Under the pieces are notes generated by a model. That model was not told the DNA's origin, did no database searches, and saw nothing but the letters and a program-made list of their open reading frames with translations. The position numbers were made by a program, and so were the translations under genes. From an uncultured Chitinophagaceae bacterium (GTDB lineage: Bacteria; Bacteroidota; Bacteroidia; Chitinophagales; Chitinophagaceae), in the NCBI GenBank assembly GCA_937981995.1, contig CALJNC010000048.1:1-64000 (forward strand): DNA of 64,000 bases, written 5' to 3'. Below, piece after piece: positions 18,150-27,990 of the stretch (position 1 is its first letter; the number at the start of each line of letters is the position of its first letter).

Positions 18150-19640
18150 ATGTCCATGAAACGCAGTTTTCTATTTATTGTAGTTCTTTTATTCGGCTTA
18201 CATCTGCAAGCACAAGATGCACCTTTGCGTGAGTTTAGAGGCGCATGGGTTGCAACCGTAGCTAATATAGATTGGCCAAGCAGTTCCAACTTAAGTGTTG
18301 CGGAGCAAAAAGCCGAAATCGTTTATTATTTTGATTTATTACAGCGCAATAATTTTAATGCGGTTATAGTACAAATTCGTCCTGTAGCTGATGCTTTTTA
18401 TGCATCGCAATATGAGCCTTGGAGCAAATATTTGACCGGCTCGCAGGGTGTAGCTCCGGCTCCCTATTATGACCCCTTGGCTTTTATGATAGAGGAAGCG
18501 CATAAACGTTGTCTTGAGTTTCATGCATGGTTTAATCCATACCGTGCGTTAATGAATAAGTATAAAAACCCAAATCCATTTAATCATGTAACTAAAAAGC
18601 ACCCCGAGTGGTTTGTAAATTATGGTAAGAAAAAATATTTTAACCCTGGCTTACCGGCAGTGCAAGATTATTGTATTAAAATAGTTAGCGATGTAGTTAA
18701 GCGTTATGATATTGATGCCGTGCACATGGATGATTATTTTTATCCTTACAGAATTGGCAAAAGTGAATTCCCTGATTTATTTGCTTACCGTGCATACAAT
18801 ATGAAAAATTTGAATCGTGATGATTGGCGCAGGGATAATGTAAATAAGCTAGTAAAAAGATTAAACATTCGTATCAAGAGTATTAAGCCACATGTAAAAT
18901 TTGGGATTAGTCCTTTTGGTGTTTGGCGTAATGCAGCAAAAGATTCAATACGAGGTAGCAATACTACCGCAGGACAAACAAACTACGATGATTTATTTGC
19001 AGATGTAAGATTATGGCAGCGCATGGGGTGGATTGATTATTGCATGCCGCAGCTGTACTGGGAGTCTGGGCATCCTGCAGTTGACTATGGTACACTTATA
19101 GCTTGGTGGAACAAAAATGCTTATGACCGCCACATGTATATTGGTCATGGAATTTATAAACTAGGTACTGGAAGAAAACCAGCATGGAAAAACTTAGATG
19201 AAATAGAACATCAAATTGATGAAACAAGGCACTTTAAAAAAGTACATGGTAGCGCATTTTATAGTATCAAGTTTTTAAAGCGAAATATTTTTGGGATCAA
19301 TCAAATGTTTAGAGATAAGGTATATAAGTATCCTGCTTTATTGCCTGAGATGAAATGGTTGCCTAAAAAAGTAGATAATGCATTGCCACCAAGGCCACTT
19401 CAAGTACAAATGCAATACGCTACAAATGGTATGAAAATGCTTAAGTGGCGCAATGATAAAAAAGAGCAATACGCTGTGTATGAAATACAAAATACACGAA
19501 GCCGCTATGGCAAAAAAGTATTGGGTATTACACGCGGCGATTATTTTGTAATAGACAAAAAAAATAGTCTTGCAGAATATCAAATTGTAAAACTAGACCG
19601 CTTGCATAACGAAGGGGTAGCTAGTAGCTTGGTACATTAA
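18150..19640 (+). CDS. Secreted GHL10-type glycoside hydrolase (DUF187)
   Basis: 496 residues, with the start at 18150 or 18156 (both give MKRSFLFIVVLLFGLHLQAQ as signal peptide). The core begins REFRGAWVATVANIDWPS (near residue 27), the standard opening of glycosyl-hydrolase-like family 10, and includes VIVQIRPVADAFYAS, EFHAWFNPYRA and DAVHMDDYFYPY, the acidic motif expected at the active site. The TIM barrel runs to about residue 400, with a small beta domain after it. Substrate unknown; relatives are predicted to act on envelope or exopolysaccharide. TACATTCG at 18133 resembles a -7 element. It converges with dnaB, 3 bp apart at the ends. Confidence 0.88.
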   Translation: MSMKRSFLFIVVLLFGLHLQAQDAPLREFRGAWVATVANIDWPSSSNLSVAEQKAEIVYYFDLLQRNNFNAVIVQIRPVADAFYASQYEPWSKYLTGSQGVAPAPYYDPLAFMIEEAHKRCLEFHAWFNPYRALMNKYKNPNPFNHVTKKHPEWFVNYGKKKYFNPGLPAVQDYCIKIVSDVVKRYDIDAVHMDDYFYPYRIGKSEFPDLFAYRAYNMKNLNRDDWRRDNVNKLVKRLNIRIKSIKPHVKFGISPFGVWRNAAKDSIRGSNTTAGQTNYDDLFADVRLWQRMGWIDYCMPQLYWESGHPAVDYGTLIAWWNKNAYDRHMYIGHGIYKLGTGRKPAWKNLDEIEHQIDETRHFKKVHGSAFYSIKFLKRNIFGINQMFRDKVYKYPALLPEMKWLPKKVDNALPPRPLQVQMQYATNGMKMLKWRNDKKEQYAVYEIQNTRSRYGKKVLGITRGDYFVIDKKNSLAEYQIVKLDRLHNEGVASSLVH

Positions 19641-19643
19641 TTT

Positions 19644-21248
19644 TTAAAACGGATGTTCATCATCTTCCTCAGGCTTATCATCATCGTCCTCAAAAGTCAT
19701 ATCATTTGCCTTGCTGCCTAGCTTAGTATATTGTTCATCAATTTCTAATGAACTGCCGCCGCCACCTAGGTGCTTATCGCTTAAGCCTGCATTTGCTTTA
19801 GGGAAACTTTCTCGGTCAATAGCAAAACCACCTTCTTGCCAATCTTCAAAACGTTGGTACTCAAGTTCGGCTTTAATTTTTACCACACCTGTCTTACCAT
19901 TTCTGTGCTTGGCTATACTTACTTCTGTTAATCCATTTGGCGCTTCAGGCATTCCTTCGCCTTGACCTTGCTGGTGATAATACTCTGGGCGGTACATAAA
20001 CATTACCATATCCGCATCTTGCTCAATGGCACCAGACTCACGTAAATCACTCAATTGAGGTGTACGGTTTTCTGTTTTACGGTTTTCTACATTACGATTT
20101 AACTGTGATAAGGCTATGATAGGAATTTGTAACTCTTTTGCTAGTTGTTTTAAATCACGCGATATTTTACTAATCTCTTGCTCACGATTTGTGTTGCCAC
20201 CATCGCCACCGCTCATTAGTTGCAAATAATCAATTATGATCATTCCAATATCATGCTTCTGTTTTAATCGACGAGCCTTAGCGCGTAACTCAAAAATATT
20301 CAATGCTGCCTGATCATCTAAAAAGATAGGAGCAGCTGCTAATTTTTTCATACGCTCATTGAGCATTTGCAAATCTTGATCGCTTAAGTTTCCTTTTGAT
20401 ATTTTGCCCAGCGGTACATCTGTTACTGCGGAAAGCATTCGTTTTACAATTTGCCCCACACTCATCTCCAATGAGAATACTGCAACTGATATAGGCTCAG
20501 GATGCAATGCTGCATTCAAAGCGAGGTTTAACGAGAAAGCAGTTTTACCTACCGCAGGACGCGCTGCTAAAATAATTAAATCCGTTTTTTGCCAGCCGGC
20601 TGTAATTTTATCTAACTCAGTAAATCCAGAAGGAACTCCTGTAAGATCAGATTTGCGTTTTGTTTGTTCTTCAATTTCTTCTAACGTTTTAGAAATGATA
20701 CTACTGATAGAAGAGAAGTTTCTACGCAAGTGCTTATCTGTAATTTCATACAGATTGCTTTCTGCTTTATCTAATAAGTCAAATACATCTGTACCATCTT
20801 CATAGGCATCGCTAATTACTGCGCCGCTCATTCGAATAAGCTCACGCATAATATATTTCTCAACTACAATACGAGAGTGCTCAATAATATTGGCACTACT
20901 AACTACATCTCTTGTAAGATTGGTAACATAAAAACTGCCACCTACTAATTCTAACTCACTAGACTTACGAAGCTCCTCACAAACGGTCATAAAATCAATA
21001 CGTGTTCCTTTATCAAACATGCGTCTAATGGCAGAATAAATACGTTGATTGGCATCGCTATAAAAACAATCAGGTGTTTGACAAACCTCAATTACATCAG
21101 CTAAAGCTTGTGGCTCTAACATAATAGCCCCTAGCACGGCAGCCTCTAATTCAGGTGCTTGCGGAGAAATTTTTCCGTACACCAATGAAGACATATCGCT
21201 GCCTTTCTTTTTTTTGAGGGTATTTATACTTTTGCTGCCTAGTTCCAT
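19644..21248 (-). CDS. dnaB: Replicative DNA helicase
   Basis: 534 residues. Hexameric 5'-3' helicase of the replication fork. The N-terminal domain (PQAPELEAAVLGAIMLEP near residue 30) is followed by the linker and the RecA-like motor with Walker A ARPAVGKTAF (near residue 230), Walker B MIIIDYLQLM (near 335) and SQLNRNVENR (near 385). No intein interrupts the Walker region. The C-terminal 60 residues are acidic and low-complexity (DDDDKPEEDDE). Starts at 21248 and 21194 are both possible; the longer one is kept. It is transcribed away from pheT across a 393-bp gap. Confidence 0.97.
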   Translation of the reverse strand: MELGSKSINTLKKKKGSDMSSLVYGKISPQAPELEAAVLGAIMLEPQALADVIEVCQTPDCFYSDANQRIYSAIRRMFDKGTRIDFMTVCEELRKSSELELVGGSFYVTNLTRDVVSSANIIEHSRIVVEKYIMRELIRMSGAVISDAYEDGTDVFDLLDKAESNLYEITDKHLRRNFSSISSIISKTLEEIEEQTKRKSDLTGVPSGFTELDKITAGWQKTDLIILAARPAVGKTAFSLNLALNAALHPEPISVAVFSLEMSVGQIVKRMLSAVTDVPLGKISKGNLSDQDLQMLNERMKKLAAAPIFLDDQAALNIFELRAKARRLKQKHDIGMIIIDYLQLMSGGDGGNTNREQEISKISRDLKQLAKELQIPIIALSQLNRNVENRKTENRTPQLSDLRESGAIEQDADMVMFMYRPEYYHQQGQGEGMPEAPNGLTEVSIAKHRNGKTGVVKIKAELEYQRFEDWQEGGFAIDRESFPKANAGLSDKHLGGGGSSLEIDEQYTKLGSKANDMTFEDDDDKPEEDDEHPF

Positions 21249-21641
21249 TGAATTTTATGTAGTTTAAGTGGTTTTTCTAATATGGGAAATCGAATGTAAG
21301 CTTAGAAAAGCTATCGTACTATCAGAAATTCACTAAAAGTTTATCAAGCTTAAGATAACACTATTTCACCATTCAATCCACAAGCTTTTTGTTAAACACT
21401 TGGGTTGTTCACATAAAAAGTATGCTTATCCACTAGTTATATTCCAAATTCTATTTTTTCGGTGCAGAAATAATCTTTTGAAATTGTTTGGATTTTGTGG
21501 TGGATTAGGCAGTATTGATTTAGTGATAAGTTTAGATGACTTCGTTCCTTTTAGAGGCTAGAATCATACTAAATACTTACTACTAAGTACTCGCTACTTG
21601 TGACTATTCCCTACTTTTACACCATCAAAATCTAGTTTAGA
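21249..21641. other. Gene-free 393-bp gap between dnaB and pheT
   Basis: Divergent promoter region of dnaB and pheT. AT-rich, with no open frame of note. Four short DnaA-box-like 9-mers can be picked out (for example TTATCCACT near 21427 and TGTGGTGGA near 21497), each at least one base off TTATCCACA, plus imperfect TACTTACTACTAAGTACT repeats at about 21575-21600. TACTTTTA near 21611 could be the pheT -7 element. Nothing else is evident. Confidence 0.4.
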
Positions 21642-24014
21642 ATGAAATTATCATATCAGTGGCTGAAGGAATTTACCAATGAAGAAATCTCTGAAGAAAA
21701 GATGTCTGAAATATTGACGTCTGTAGGTTTAGAGGTAGAGCATATGGAAAAGAAGGAAGCGATCCCAGGTGGATTGGCTGGTGTAGTTATTGGTAAAGTA
21801 TTGACCTGCGAAAAACACCCCAATGCAGATAAATTAAAAGTAACCACAGTAGATTTAGGCGGAGAGGAGCCTGTTCAAATTGTATGCGGCGCACCTAATG
21901 TAGATGCAGGGCAAATAGTTGTAGTGTCTACCGTTGGAAGTACCTTATATCCTAAAGGGGGTGATGCTTTTAAAATAAAGAAAGCAAAGATTCGGGGTGA
22001 GGAAAGTTTTGGAATGATTTGCGCGGAAGATGAATTAGGCTTAGGCGAGAGTCATGATGGAATTATCACCATAGCAGAAGATATAAAAGCAGGAACGCCT
22101 GCGGCAGATTATTATAAATTACCTGAGCCAAGTGTACAATATGAAATTGGTTTAACGCCGAATCATATGGATGCCATGAGCCATATGGGTGCTATGAAAA
22201 ATGTGCTGGCATATCAAAGTAATTTGAATGGCAAGATTGCTATAATGAATGTACCTGCTACGGCATTGCCCACTAAGACTGCAGATTTACCTTTTGAGAT
22301 AGAAATAAAAGATGCTGTAAAATGCCCGCGTTACATGGGTATTAGTATAGCGAATGTGACCATTGGCGCTTCGCCGGACTGGTTACAAGACAAACTTAAA
22401 AGTATAGATATAGCACCCATTAATAATGTAGTGGATATTACCAACTTCGTGTTGCACGAATGTGGGCAACCATTACATGCTTTTGATTATGATAAAATTG
22501 TAGATCATAAAATAGAAATTAGAACGGCTGCAACTGATGAAAAATTTATTACACTAGACGATAAAGAACGCAAATTGCTAAGTGAAGATTTAGTGATAGC
22601 TAATCCACAAGGTGCTATGTGTATAGCAGGTGTTTTTGGTGGAGCAGATAGTGGAGTAAAAAATGAAACAAAAAATATCTTTTTAGAAAGTGCATTTTTT
22701 GAATCAGTAGGTGTGCGCAAAACGTCGGTACATCATAATTTGAGAACAGATGCCTCGGCTCGTTATGAAAAAGGCGCTGATATTTCTAATCTTGAATATG
22801 CATTGAATAGAGCAGCACAATTAATTTGTGAACTAGCTGGTGGAGAAATAGCAAGTGAAGTAATGGATGTATATCCTTCCCCACAAGAGAAAAAAACACT
22901 TACAGTTTCTTATCAGTCAATGAACGAACTGGCTGGTAAGGCCTATGGTAAGGAGCAAGTGAAAACTATTTTGACTTCACTATGTTTTGATATTAAAAAG
23001 GAAGAAGGTGATACGCTAGAATTAGTAATTCCTTTTGCCAAACCAGACATAGAATTTGAAGCAGATATTGTAGAAGAAATTATGCGGATTGATGGGATTG
23101 ATAATATTCCTTTTACAGGCGAAATAAAATATGCCGTAGGCAAAAGCACGTATAAAATAAACGCTAAACAAGAGTTGACTGCTAAGCTTATTGGCAAGGG
23201 TTTTTATGAAATTATAACCAACTCAATTACAAATAGTAAGTACTATCCTGATAATGAAAACTTGGTAAGCATGATGAATAGCTTAACAAGTGAGCTAGAC
23301 GTAATGCGCCCTTCCATGCTTGAAACTGCATTGCAAAGTATTGTTCATAATCATAATCGTAAGAATGAAGATTTAAAGTTTTATGAGTTTGGTAAAACCT
23401 ACATGAATCGTAAAGGACATTATGTTGAAAGTGAACGCCTTTGTTTATATCTAACTGGAACGCAATCTGCTGCCCATTGGAATCAAAAGGCTAAAGCAAT
23501 TGATATATATTACTGTAAAGGTGTTGTAGCTTCTCTTTTGCCCACAGCCGTTTTTGATACAGATGGTTGTATTAAGTTAGGTAAGAAAAAACTAGGAAGT
23601 ATTCAATCTGTTTCTTCTGATAAAAGAAAAGAGTTTGGGATTGATAAAACGGTTTGGTTTATTGATATGGATTGGAAAGCAATTCGTAGTTCAATGGAAC
23701 AAGCCAAAATTAAATTTGCCCCAATTCCTAAATTCCCTGGTACAAATCGTGACTTAGCTTTAGTATTGGATAAAGGTGTACAATACGCTGAGGTAGAAAA
23801 AGCAATTCGCTCAGTAGTTTCTGATAAAATGATCAGTTTAGATGTATTTGATGTTTTTGAAAGTGAAAAGCTTGGAGCCGATAAGAAATCTTATGCAGTA
23901 CGCCTTGAATTTTTGGATACTTCTAAAACAATAGTTGACGCAGATGTAGATGCCGAAATGAGAAAAGTGATTGCTTCTTTGGAGAAAATGGTTGGTGCTG
24001 AGATAAGAGGGTAG
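21642..24014 (+). CDS. pheT: Phenylalanyl-tRNA synthetase beta subunit
   Basis: 790 residues, normal for the bacterial long form. The N-terminal tRNA-binding (EMAP-like) domain covers about residues 40-150 (GVVIGKVLTCEKHPNADKLKV). The B3/B4 editing region follows (NNVVDITNFVLHECGQPLHAFD near 265), then the B5 domain, the catalytic-like core (YEFGKTYMNRKG) and the C-terminal anticodon-binding FDX-ACB domain (PIPKFPGTNRDLALVLD near 690). It pairs with PheS, which is not in the window; separate pheS and pheT are common in Bacteroidota. The unit ends at a strong palindromic terminator. Confidence 0.97.
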   Translation: MKLSYQWLKEFTNEEISEEKMSEILTSVGLEVEHMEKKEAIPGGLAGVVIGKVLTCEKHPNADKLKVTTVDLGGEEPVQIVCGAPNVDAGQIVVVSTVGSTLYPKGGDAFKIKKAKIRGEESFGMICAEDELGLGESHDGIITIAEDIKAGTPAADYYKLPEPSVQYEIGLTPNHMDAMSHMGAMKNVLAYQSNLNGKIAIMNVPATALPTKTADLPFEIEIKDAVKCPRYMGISIANVTIGASPDWLQDKLKSIDIAPINNVVDITNFVLHECGQPLHAFDYDKIVDHKIEIRTAATDEKFITLDDKERKLLSEDLVIANPQGAMCIAGVFGGADSGVKNETKNIFLESAFFESVGVRKTSVHHNLRTDASARYEKGADISNLEYALNRAAQLICELAGGEIASEVMDVYPSPQEKKTLTVSYQSMNELAGKAYGKEQVKTILTSLCFDIKKEEGDTLELVIPFAKPDIEFEADIVEEIMRIDGIDNIPFTGEIKYAVGKSTYKINAKQELTAKLIGKGFYEIITNSITNSKYYPDNENLVSMMNSLTSELDVMRPSMLETALQSIVHNHNRKNEDLKFYEFGKTYMNRKGHYVESERLCLYLTGTQSAAHWNQKAKAIDIYYCKGVVASLLPTAVFDTDGCIKLGKKKLGSIQSVSSDKRKEFGIDKTVWFIDMDWKAIRSSMEQAKIKFAPIPKFPGTNRDLALVLDKGVQYAEVEKAIRSVVSDKMISLDVFDVFESEKLGADKKSYAVRLEFLDTSKTIVDADVDAEMRKVIASLEKMVGAEIRG

Positions 24015-24033
24015 TGACATGAATTTAAAATAT

Positions 24034-24067
24034 AAAAAAGGGCTGTTTTTAAAAACAGCCCTTTTTT
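24034..24067. terminator. Intrinsic terminator, bidirectional
   Basis: AAAAAAGGGCTGTTTTT followed directly by its reverse complement makes a 17-bp perfect palindrome with T-runs on both strands. It separates pheT from the convergent lipoprotein gene. Confidence 0.93.
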
Positions 24068-24089
24068 ATTGTGTTGTATTATGATTTAC

Positions 24090-24818
24090 TTAGAAGCACC
24101 AAGCATGATTTGGGTTACTTACCCTAAGAGGAAATACTTTCCATTCAAAGTCGCATAATATTGGTCCTGGAATATTTGAGAATTGACGATAGAGATAAAA
24201 TTCTGCTCGTACATCGGGATTAGGACAAGAAGGGTGTAGACTTACATTCTGAGGAATTGGAACTACAAACCACCACCACCAAATACCATTAGTGCTGCAT
24301 GATTGAGATGATATTTGTATAGTAATATTTTGTAGCAGTTGGTTAGTTGCATGATCATAACCGCGATAATTTAAATAAAATGTAGCTAAAGAAGATTGTT
24401 GACCATTTGTGTAAGTCCACCATCTATCACCAATTTCAGCTCCAACCCACCAAGGATTGTTTTGCTCAACTACCTTTACCAAGTCGCAACATCCTTTAGC
24501 TTCTTTGGTAAGTTTATCGGTCTTATTTGATGTATTTAAATCTTCGTTTAAAGTAATCTCCATTTCATTAATAAGCTTTTCATGATTGATGTCCGAAAGT
24601 TTGTCAATCTTATCTCTTGTTGCATCATCAACATAGAATTGTGAGTTTTCATCTTTACTTGATTCCTCAAAGTACATAGACTGATTCTCCATTTCGATGT
24701 TGTCATCTTTGGTTTGATTTTGACTGCTGTCTTTTTTACATGAGTAAAAGACTGTTGTAATAATTGCTACAAAGAATAGCATTGTTGCGAATGATAGAAT
24801 TTTTGTTGTTCGTTTCAT
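24090..24818 (-). CDS. Lipoprotein of unknown function
   Basis: 242 residues. The N-terminal hydrophobic segment ends in FYSC-KKD, a lipobox with Cys near residue 27, so it should be a lipid-anchored envelope protein. An acidic, flexible region follows (residues about 30-100), then a compact domain from KGCCDLVKVVEQNNPWWVG onward. That domain has several cysteines and an odd WWWW run near residue 200 (NGIWWWWFVVPIP), and ends NHAWCF. The paired cysteines suggest disulfides. No family recognised. It stands alone between a terminator and a 209-bp gap. Confidence 0.7.
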   Translation of the reverse strand: MKRTTKILSFATMLFFVAIITTVFYSCKKDSSQNQTKDDNIEMENQSMYFEESSKDENSQFYVDDATRDKIDKLSDINHEKLINEMEITLNEDLNTSNKTDKLTKEAKGCCDLVKVVEQNNPWWVGAEIGDRWWTYTNGQQSSLATFYLNYRGYDHATNQLLQNITIQISSQSCSTNGIWWWWFVVPIPQNVSLHPSCPNPDVRAEFYLYRQFSNIPGPILCDFEWKVFPLRVSNPNHAWCF

Positions 24819-25027
24819 AAAATTATAATTTAAATAATACCTACTCTTTTGATAGCTTTTCGGTTTCCGCTTACAGCAAGGTAGAAAGTTTATTTACTAC
24901 TAAGTTACTAGAACTTATTACTGGTTCATTTGAGTTTATAACTGGTGTTTTATCTGAAAAAGGTGGTCAAATCCTTGTTTATGGAGGCCTTTCCTTCCTA
25001 ACTGCTAGGATTAACCCACATTAAACT

Positions 25028-25603
25028 TTGATGTTATTATCCATGTCTTATTTTTACGAGGTGAAGAAATTCATTTTACTTGTTATTCTTACAATTGTCT
25101 TTGCAAATGCAAAAGCCCAGCAGTTATTTCCTATTTATCAGGATACGAATAGAATACAGTTGAACGAAGTGGTTATTGTGGATCAGAATAAGTTTGGAAA
25201 TGATACACTTCGTTACAGATACAATCAAATGAGGCATTATGTAAAAATGATATTGCCTTTTGTAGATAAATCAGTTAAAATGTTTCATGAAATAGAGTTG
25301 GAAACAGCTAATATGAATGCAAGGCAAAGGCGCCGCTTTATTAAAGGTCGCAAGCATGAAATAAAAATCAATTTTGAAGACAAACTACGTTCATTAAATC
25401 GCACGCAGGGTAGTTATTTAGTAAAAGCCATCAATCGCAACTTAGGCACCTCGGTTTACTCGATTCTTAAAAAGTACAATAAGCCCTTAAAAGCGTATTA
25501 CTACAGAGGTTTAGGAGCGGCTAATGGTATAGATTTGGACGAAAAATACCGACCTGAGAATAATAAGAATTTTGAGAAAATCATGCAGCGGTTTGGGTAC
25601 TAA
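25028..25603 (+). CDS. DUF4294-family secreted protein
   Basis: 191 residues from 25028. The GTG at 25061 gives a cleaner signal peptide (VKKFILLVILTIVFANAKAQ) and may be the true start. The mature part has a short beta region (NEVVIVDQ), then a strongly basic helical core: NMNARQRRRFIKGRKHEIK, LNRTQGSYLVKAINRNLG and KPLKAYYYRGL. From memory this pattern is DUF4294, a conserved Bacteroidota family of unknown function. It is upstream of nuoK on the same strand, but a 167-bp AT-rich gap separates them, so co-transcription is doubtful. Confidence 0.7.
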   Translation: MMLLSMSYFYEVKKFILLVILTIVFANAKAQQLFPIYQDTNRIQLNEVVIVDQNKFGNDTLRYRYNQMRHYVKMILPFVDKSVKMFHEIELETANMNARQRRRFIKGRKHEIKINFEDKLRSLNRTQGSYLVKAINRNLGTSVYSILKKYNKPLKAYYYRGLGAANGIDLDEKYRPENNKNFEKIMQRFGY

Positions 25604-25770
25604 AGGATGGTCATTTGTCGCAAGTACATAGGCTTAAGCTTAGATAACGGCATATCGTAAACTAAATACTTGTAACCTACATCTTATTACTTAAGACGAA
25701 CTATCAATTTTCCATTATCAATTGACCATTTTTAATTGTTGCTGCCCTATTTTTGCTGCCACGATACGCA

Positions 25771-26070
25771 ATGCCAATTCAGTATTACTTATACCTGTCA
25801 TTAGCCTTATTTTCCATAGGAATTATGGGAGTTTTGATGCGCCGTAATGCGATTGTAATTTTAATGTGTGTGGAGCTTATGCTTAATGCTGTAAATTTAC
25901 TCTTGGTAGCTTTTTCTACACTATATGGTGATAGTGATGCACAAATATTTGTTTTCTTTATTATGGTAGTAGCTGCAGCCGAAGTAAGTATTGGCTTGGC
26001 AATTATTGTTCTTATGTATCGTAAGGTCCAATCCGTTGACATTAATATCCTAAACCGACTTAAAAACTAA
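25771..26070 (+). CDS. nuoK: NADH-quinone oxidoreductase subunit K
   Basis: 99 residues from the ATG at 25771; a TTG at 25753 would add six. Three membrane helices carry the family signature [21 protein letters not shown] (residues about 29-48), with the conserved membrane Glu of the proton-translocation axis. It is a small antiporter-like subunit of complex I. It begins a four-gene block (K, L, M, N) with 9-bp, overlapping and 1-bp junctions. nuoJ and the rest of the operon are not upstream. Confidence 0.94.
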   Translation: MPIQYYLYLSLALFSIGIMGVLMRRNAIVILMCVELMLNAVNLLLVAFSTLYGDSDAQIFVFFIMVVAAAEVSIGLAIIVLMYRKVQSVDINILNRLKN

Positions 26071-26079
26071 CGAATTAAA

Positions 26080-27990
26080 ATGATTCAGAATATTTGGTTG
26101 GTTCCTTTATTTCCTTTGATTGGCTTTTTAATAGCAGGTCTAGGGCGCAAGCAATTAGGTAATGCGGCTGGTTGGATAGCAAGTGCTGCCGTATTGGCAA
26201 GTTTTATCGTGAGTGTGATGATCTTTTTTGAGGTAAGCGCTGAAGGATTTAAATCAATAGACGTTCATTTATATGACTTTATCAAAGTTGGAAAATTAGA
26301 TATTGCTTTTGAGTTTAGAGTTGATCAACTTTCTAGCTTGTTTTTATTAATTATTACAGGTATTGGCTTTTTGATTCATATTTACTCAATTGGGTATATG
26401 AAAGGTGATGTTGGATTTGGCAAATACTTTGCTTTTTTAAATCTATTTATATTCTCCATGTTGTTGCTTGTATTGGGAAGCAACTTTATCATTATGTTTA
26501 TTGGTTGGGAAGGCGTAGGGCTATGTTCATACCTTCTCATAGGGTTTTGGTATCATAAAAAGGAATACTCCGTTGCAGCGCGTAAAGCTTTTGTAATGAA
26601 TCGAATTGGAGATTTAGGATTCCTAATTGGGATGTTCCTGATTTTTGCTAAAGTGGGCACTTTAGATTTTCAAACCTTAGAAACTCTTTCTTTTAAAGGA
26701 GTAATAGCTGAGCCTGGATATCTTACAGCCATAGCGTTTTGCTTTTTTGTAGGTGCTATGGGTAAGAGTGCTCAAATACCGTTATTTACTTGGTTGCCAG
26801 ACGCAATGGCGGGTCCAACACCAGTAAGTGCTTTAATACATGCTGCTACTATGGTTACAGCGGGTATTTATATGATTACACGAGCACACTTCATATTTAG
26901 TTTTTCTGAAACAGCACAAACTTTTATTTTAATCATTGGTTTGACCACAGCTTTAGTTTCGGCAACCATAGCCATACGGCAAAATGATATTAAAAAAGTA
27001 TTGGCATACTCTACAGTTAGTCAGCTTGGTTTTATGTTTATGGCACTTGGAGTAGGAGCGTATACTACGGCTGTATTTCATGTATTAACGCATGCTTTCT
27101 TTAAAGCTTTATTGTTCTTAGGTAGTGGTTCAGTAATTCATGCAATGAGCAATGAGCAAGATATTAGATTAATGGGTGGCTTAAAAAGTAAAATGCCTAT
27201 TACGCATAGTACGTTTTTAATAGGTTGTTTAGCCATTGCGGGTATTCCTCCATTAAGTGGTTTTTTCTCAAAGGATGAAATCATGATGAACTTATTTATA
27301 CATGGTACCTATGGTAAAGTTTTTTGGGTATTAGGTATGATAGCCGCATTATTGACTGCTTATTATATGTTCCGTTTGTACTTTATTACTTTCCTAGGTG
27401 AGTTTAGAGGAGGAGATAAGTTAAAAAGTCATTTGCACGAAAGTCCTGCATTAATGACCATGCCTTTGATTGTATTAGCTATACTAGCTGCGGCAGGTGG
27501 GTTTTTAGGTATACCTGAAGTATTTGCACATGATGCACATTGGTTACACAATTTCCTTACGCCGGTTATAGAAAAGTCATTGGCATTAGAGCCTACAATA
27601 CATCACCTTAGTCATAGTGCTGAGTATATTATGATGGCCGTGGCTGTATCCGTAGCGATTATAGGAATATTACTAGCTTGGGGTTCTTATAAAAAGTTTG
27701 ATGCTAAAAAAGAGAATAAAGGGATTGAAAAATTCTTTGAAGATAAATGGCATTGGGATGAAGCATATGAAAATGCATTTCAAAAACCATTCATGAAAAT
27801 GAGTGCATTTGCCGAAAAAAATATTGAGCGCAAAGGAATAGACGGAGGTGTAAATGGCATTGGAAAATTAGTAGAATTTGCAAGCGATAAATTACGTCTG
27901 TTACAAAACGGATCAGTTGGGGTGTATCTATTCTTAATGGTTTTAGGAATGATATTATTGTTCATTATACAATTACTAAGCAATGGGTAG
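26080..27990 (+). CDS. nuoL: NADH-quinone oxidoreductase subunit L
   Basis: 636 residues; the largest antiporter-like proton-pumping subunit of complex I. The N-terminal Proton_antipo_N region (FRVDQLSSLFLLIITGIG near residue 80) and the core motif GPTPVSALIHAATMVTAG (near residue 245) are present, with the conserved Lys/Glu/His residues of the half-channels. The C-terminal region (from about residue 540) holds the lateral helix and final anchor. The last 8 bp overlap nuoM, indicating translational coupling. Confidence 0.97.
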   Translation: MIQNIWLVPLFPLIGFLIAGLGRKQLGNAAGWIASAAVLASFIVSVMIFFEVSAEGFKSIDVHLYDFIKVGKLDIAFEFRVDQLSSLFLLIITGIGFLIHIYSIGYMKGDVGFGKYFAFLNLFIFSMLLLVLGSNFIIMFIGWEGVGLCSYLLIGFWYHKKEYSVAARKAFVMNRIGDLGFLIGMFLIFAKVGTLDFQTLETLSFKGVIAEPGYLTAIAFCFFVGAMGKSAQIPLFTWLPDAMAGPTPVSALIHAATMVTAGIYMITRAHFIFSFSETAQTFILIIGLTTALVSATIAIRQNDIKKVLAYSTVSQLGFMFMALGVGAYTTAVFHVLTHAFFKALLFLGSGSVIHAMSNEQDIRLMGGLKSKMPITHSTFLIGCLAIAGIPPLSGFFSKDEIMMNLFIHGTYGKVFWVLGMIAALLTAYYMFRLYFITFLGEFRGGDKLKSHLHESPALMTMPLIVLAILAAAGGFLGIPEVFAHDAHWLHNFLTPVIEKSLALEPTIHHLSHSAEYIMMAVAVSVAIIGILLAWGSYKKFDAKKENKGIEKFFEDKWHWDEAYENAFQKPFMKMSAFAEKNIERKGIDGGVNGIGKLVEFASDKLRLLQNGSVGVYLFLMVLGMILLFIIQLLSNG

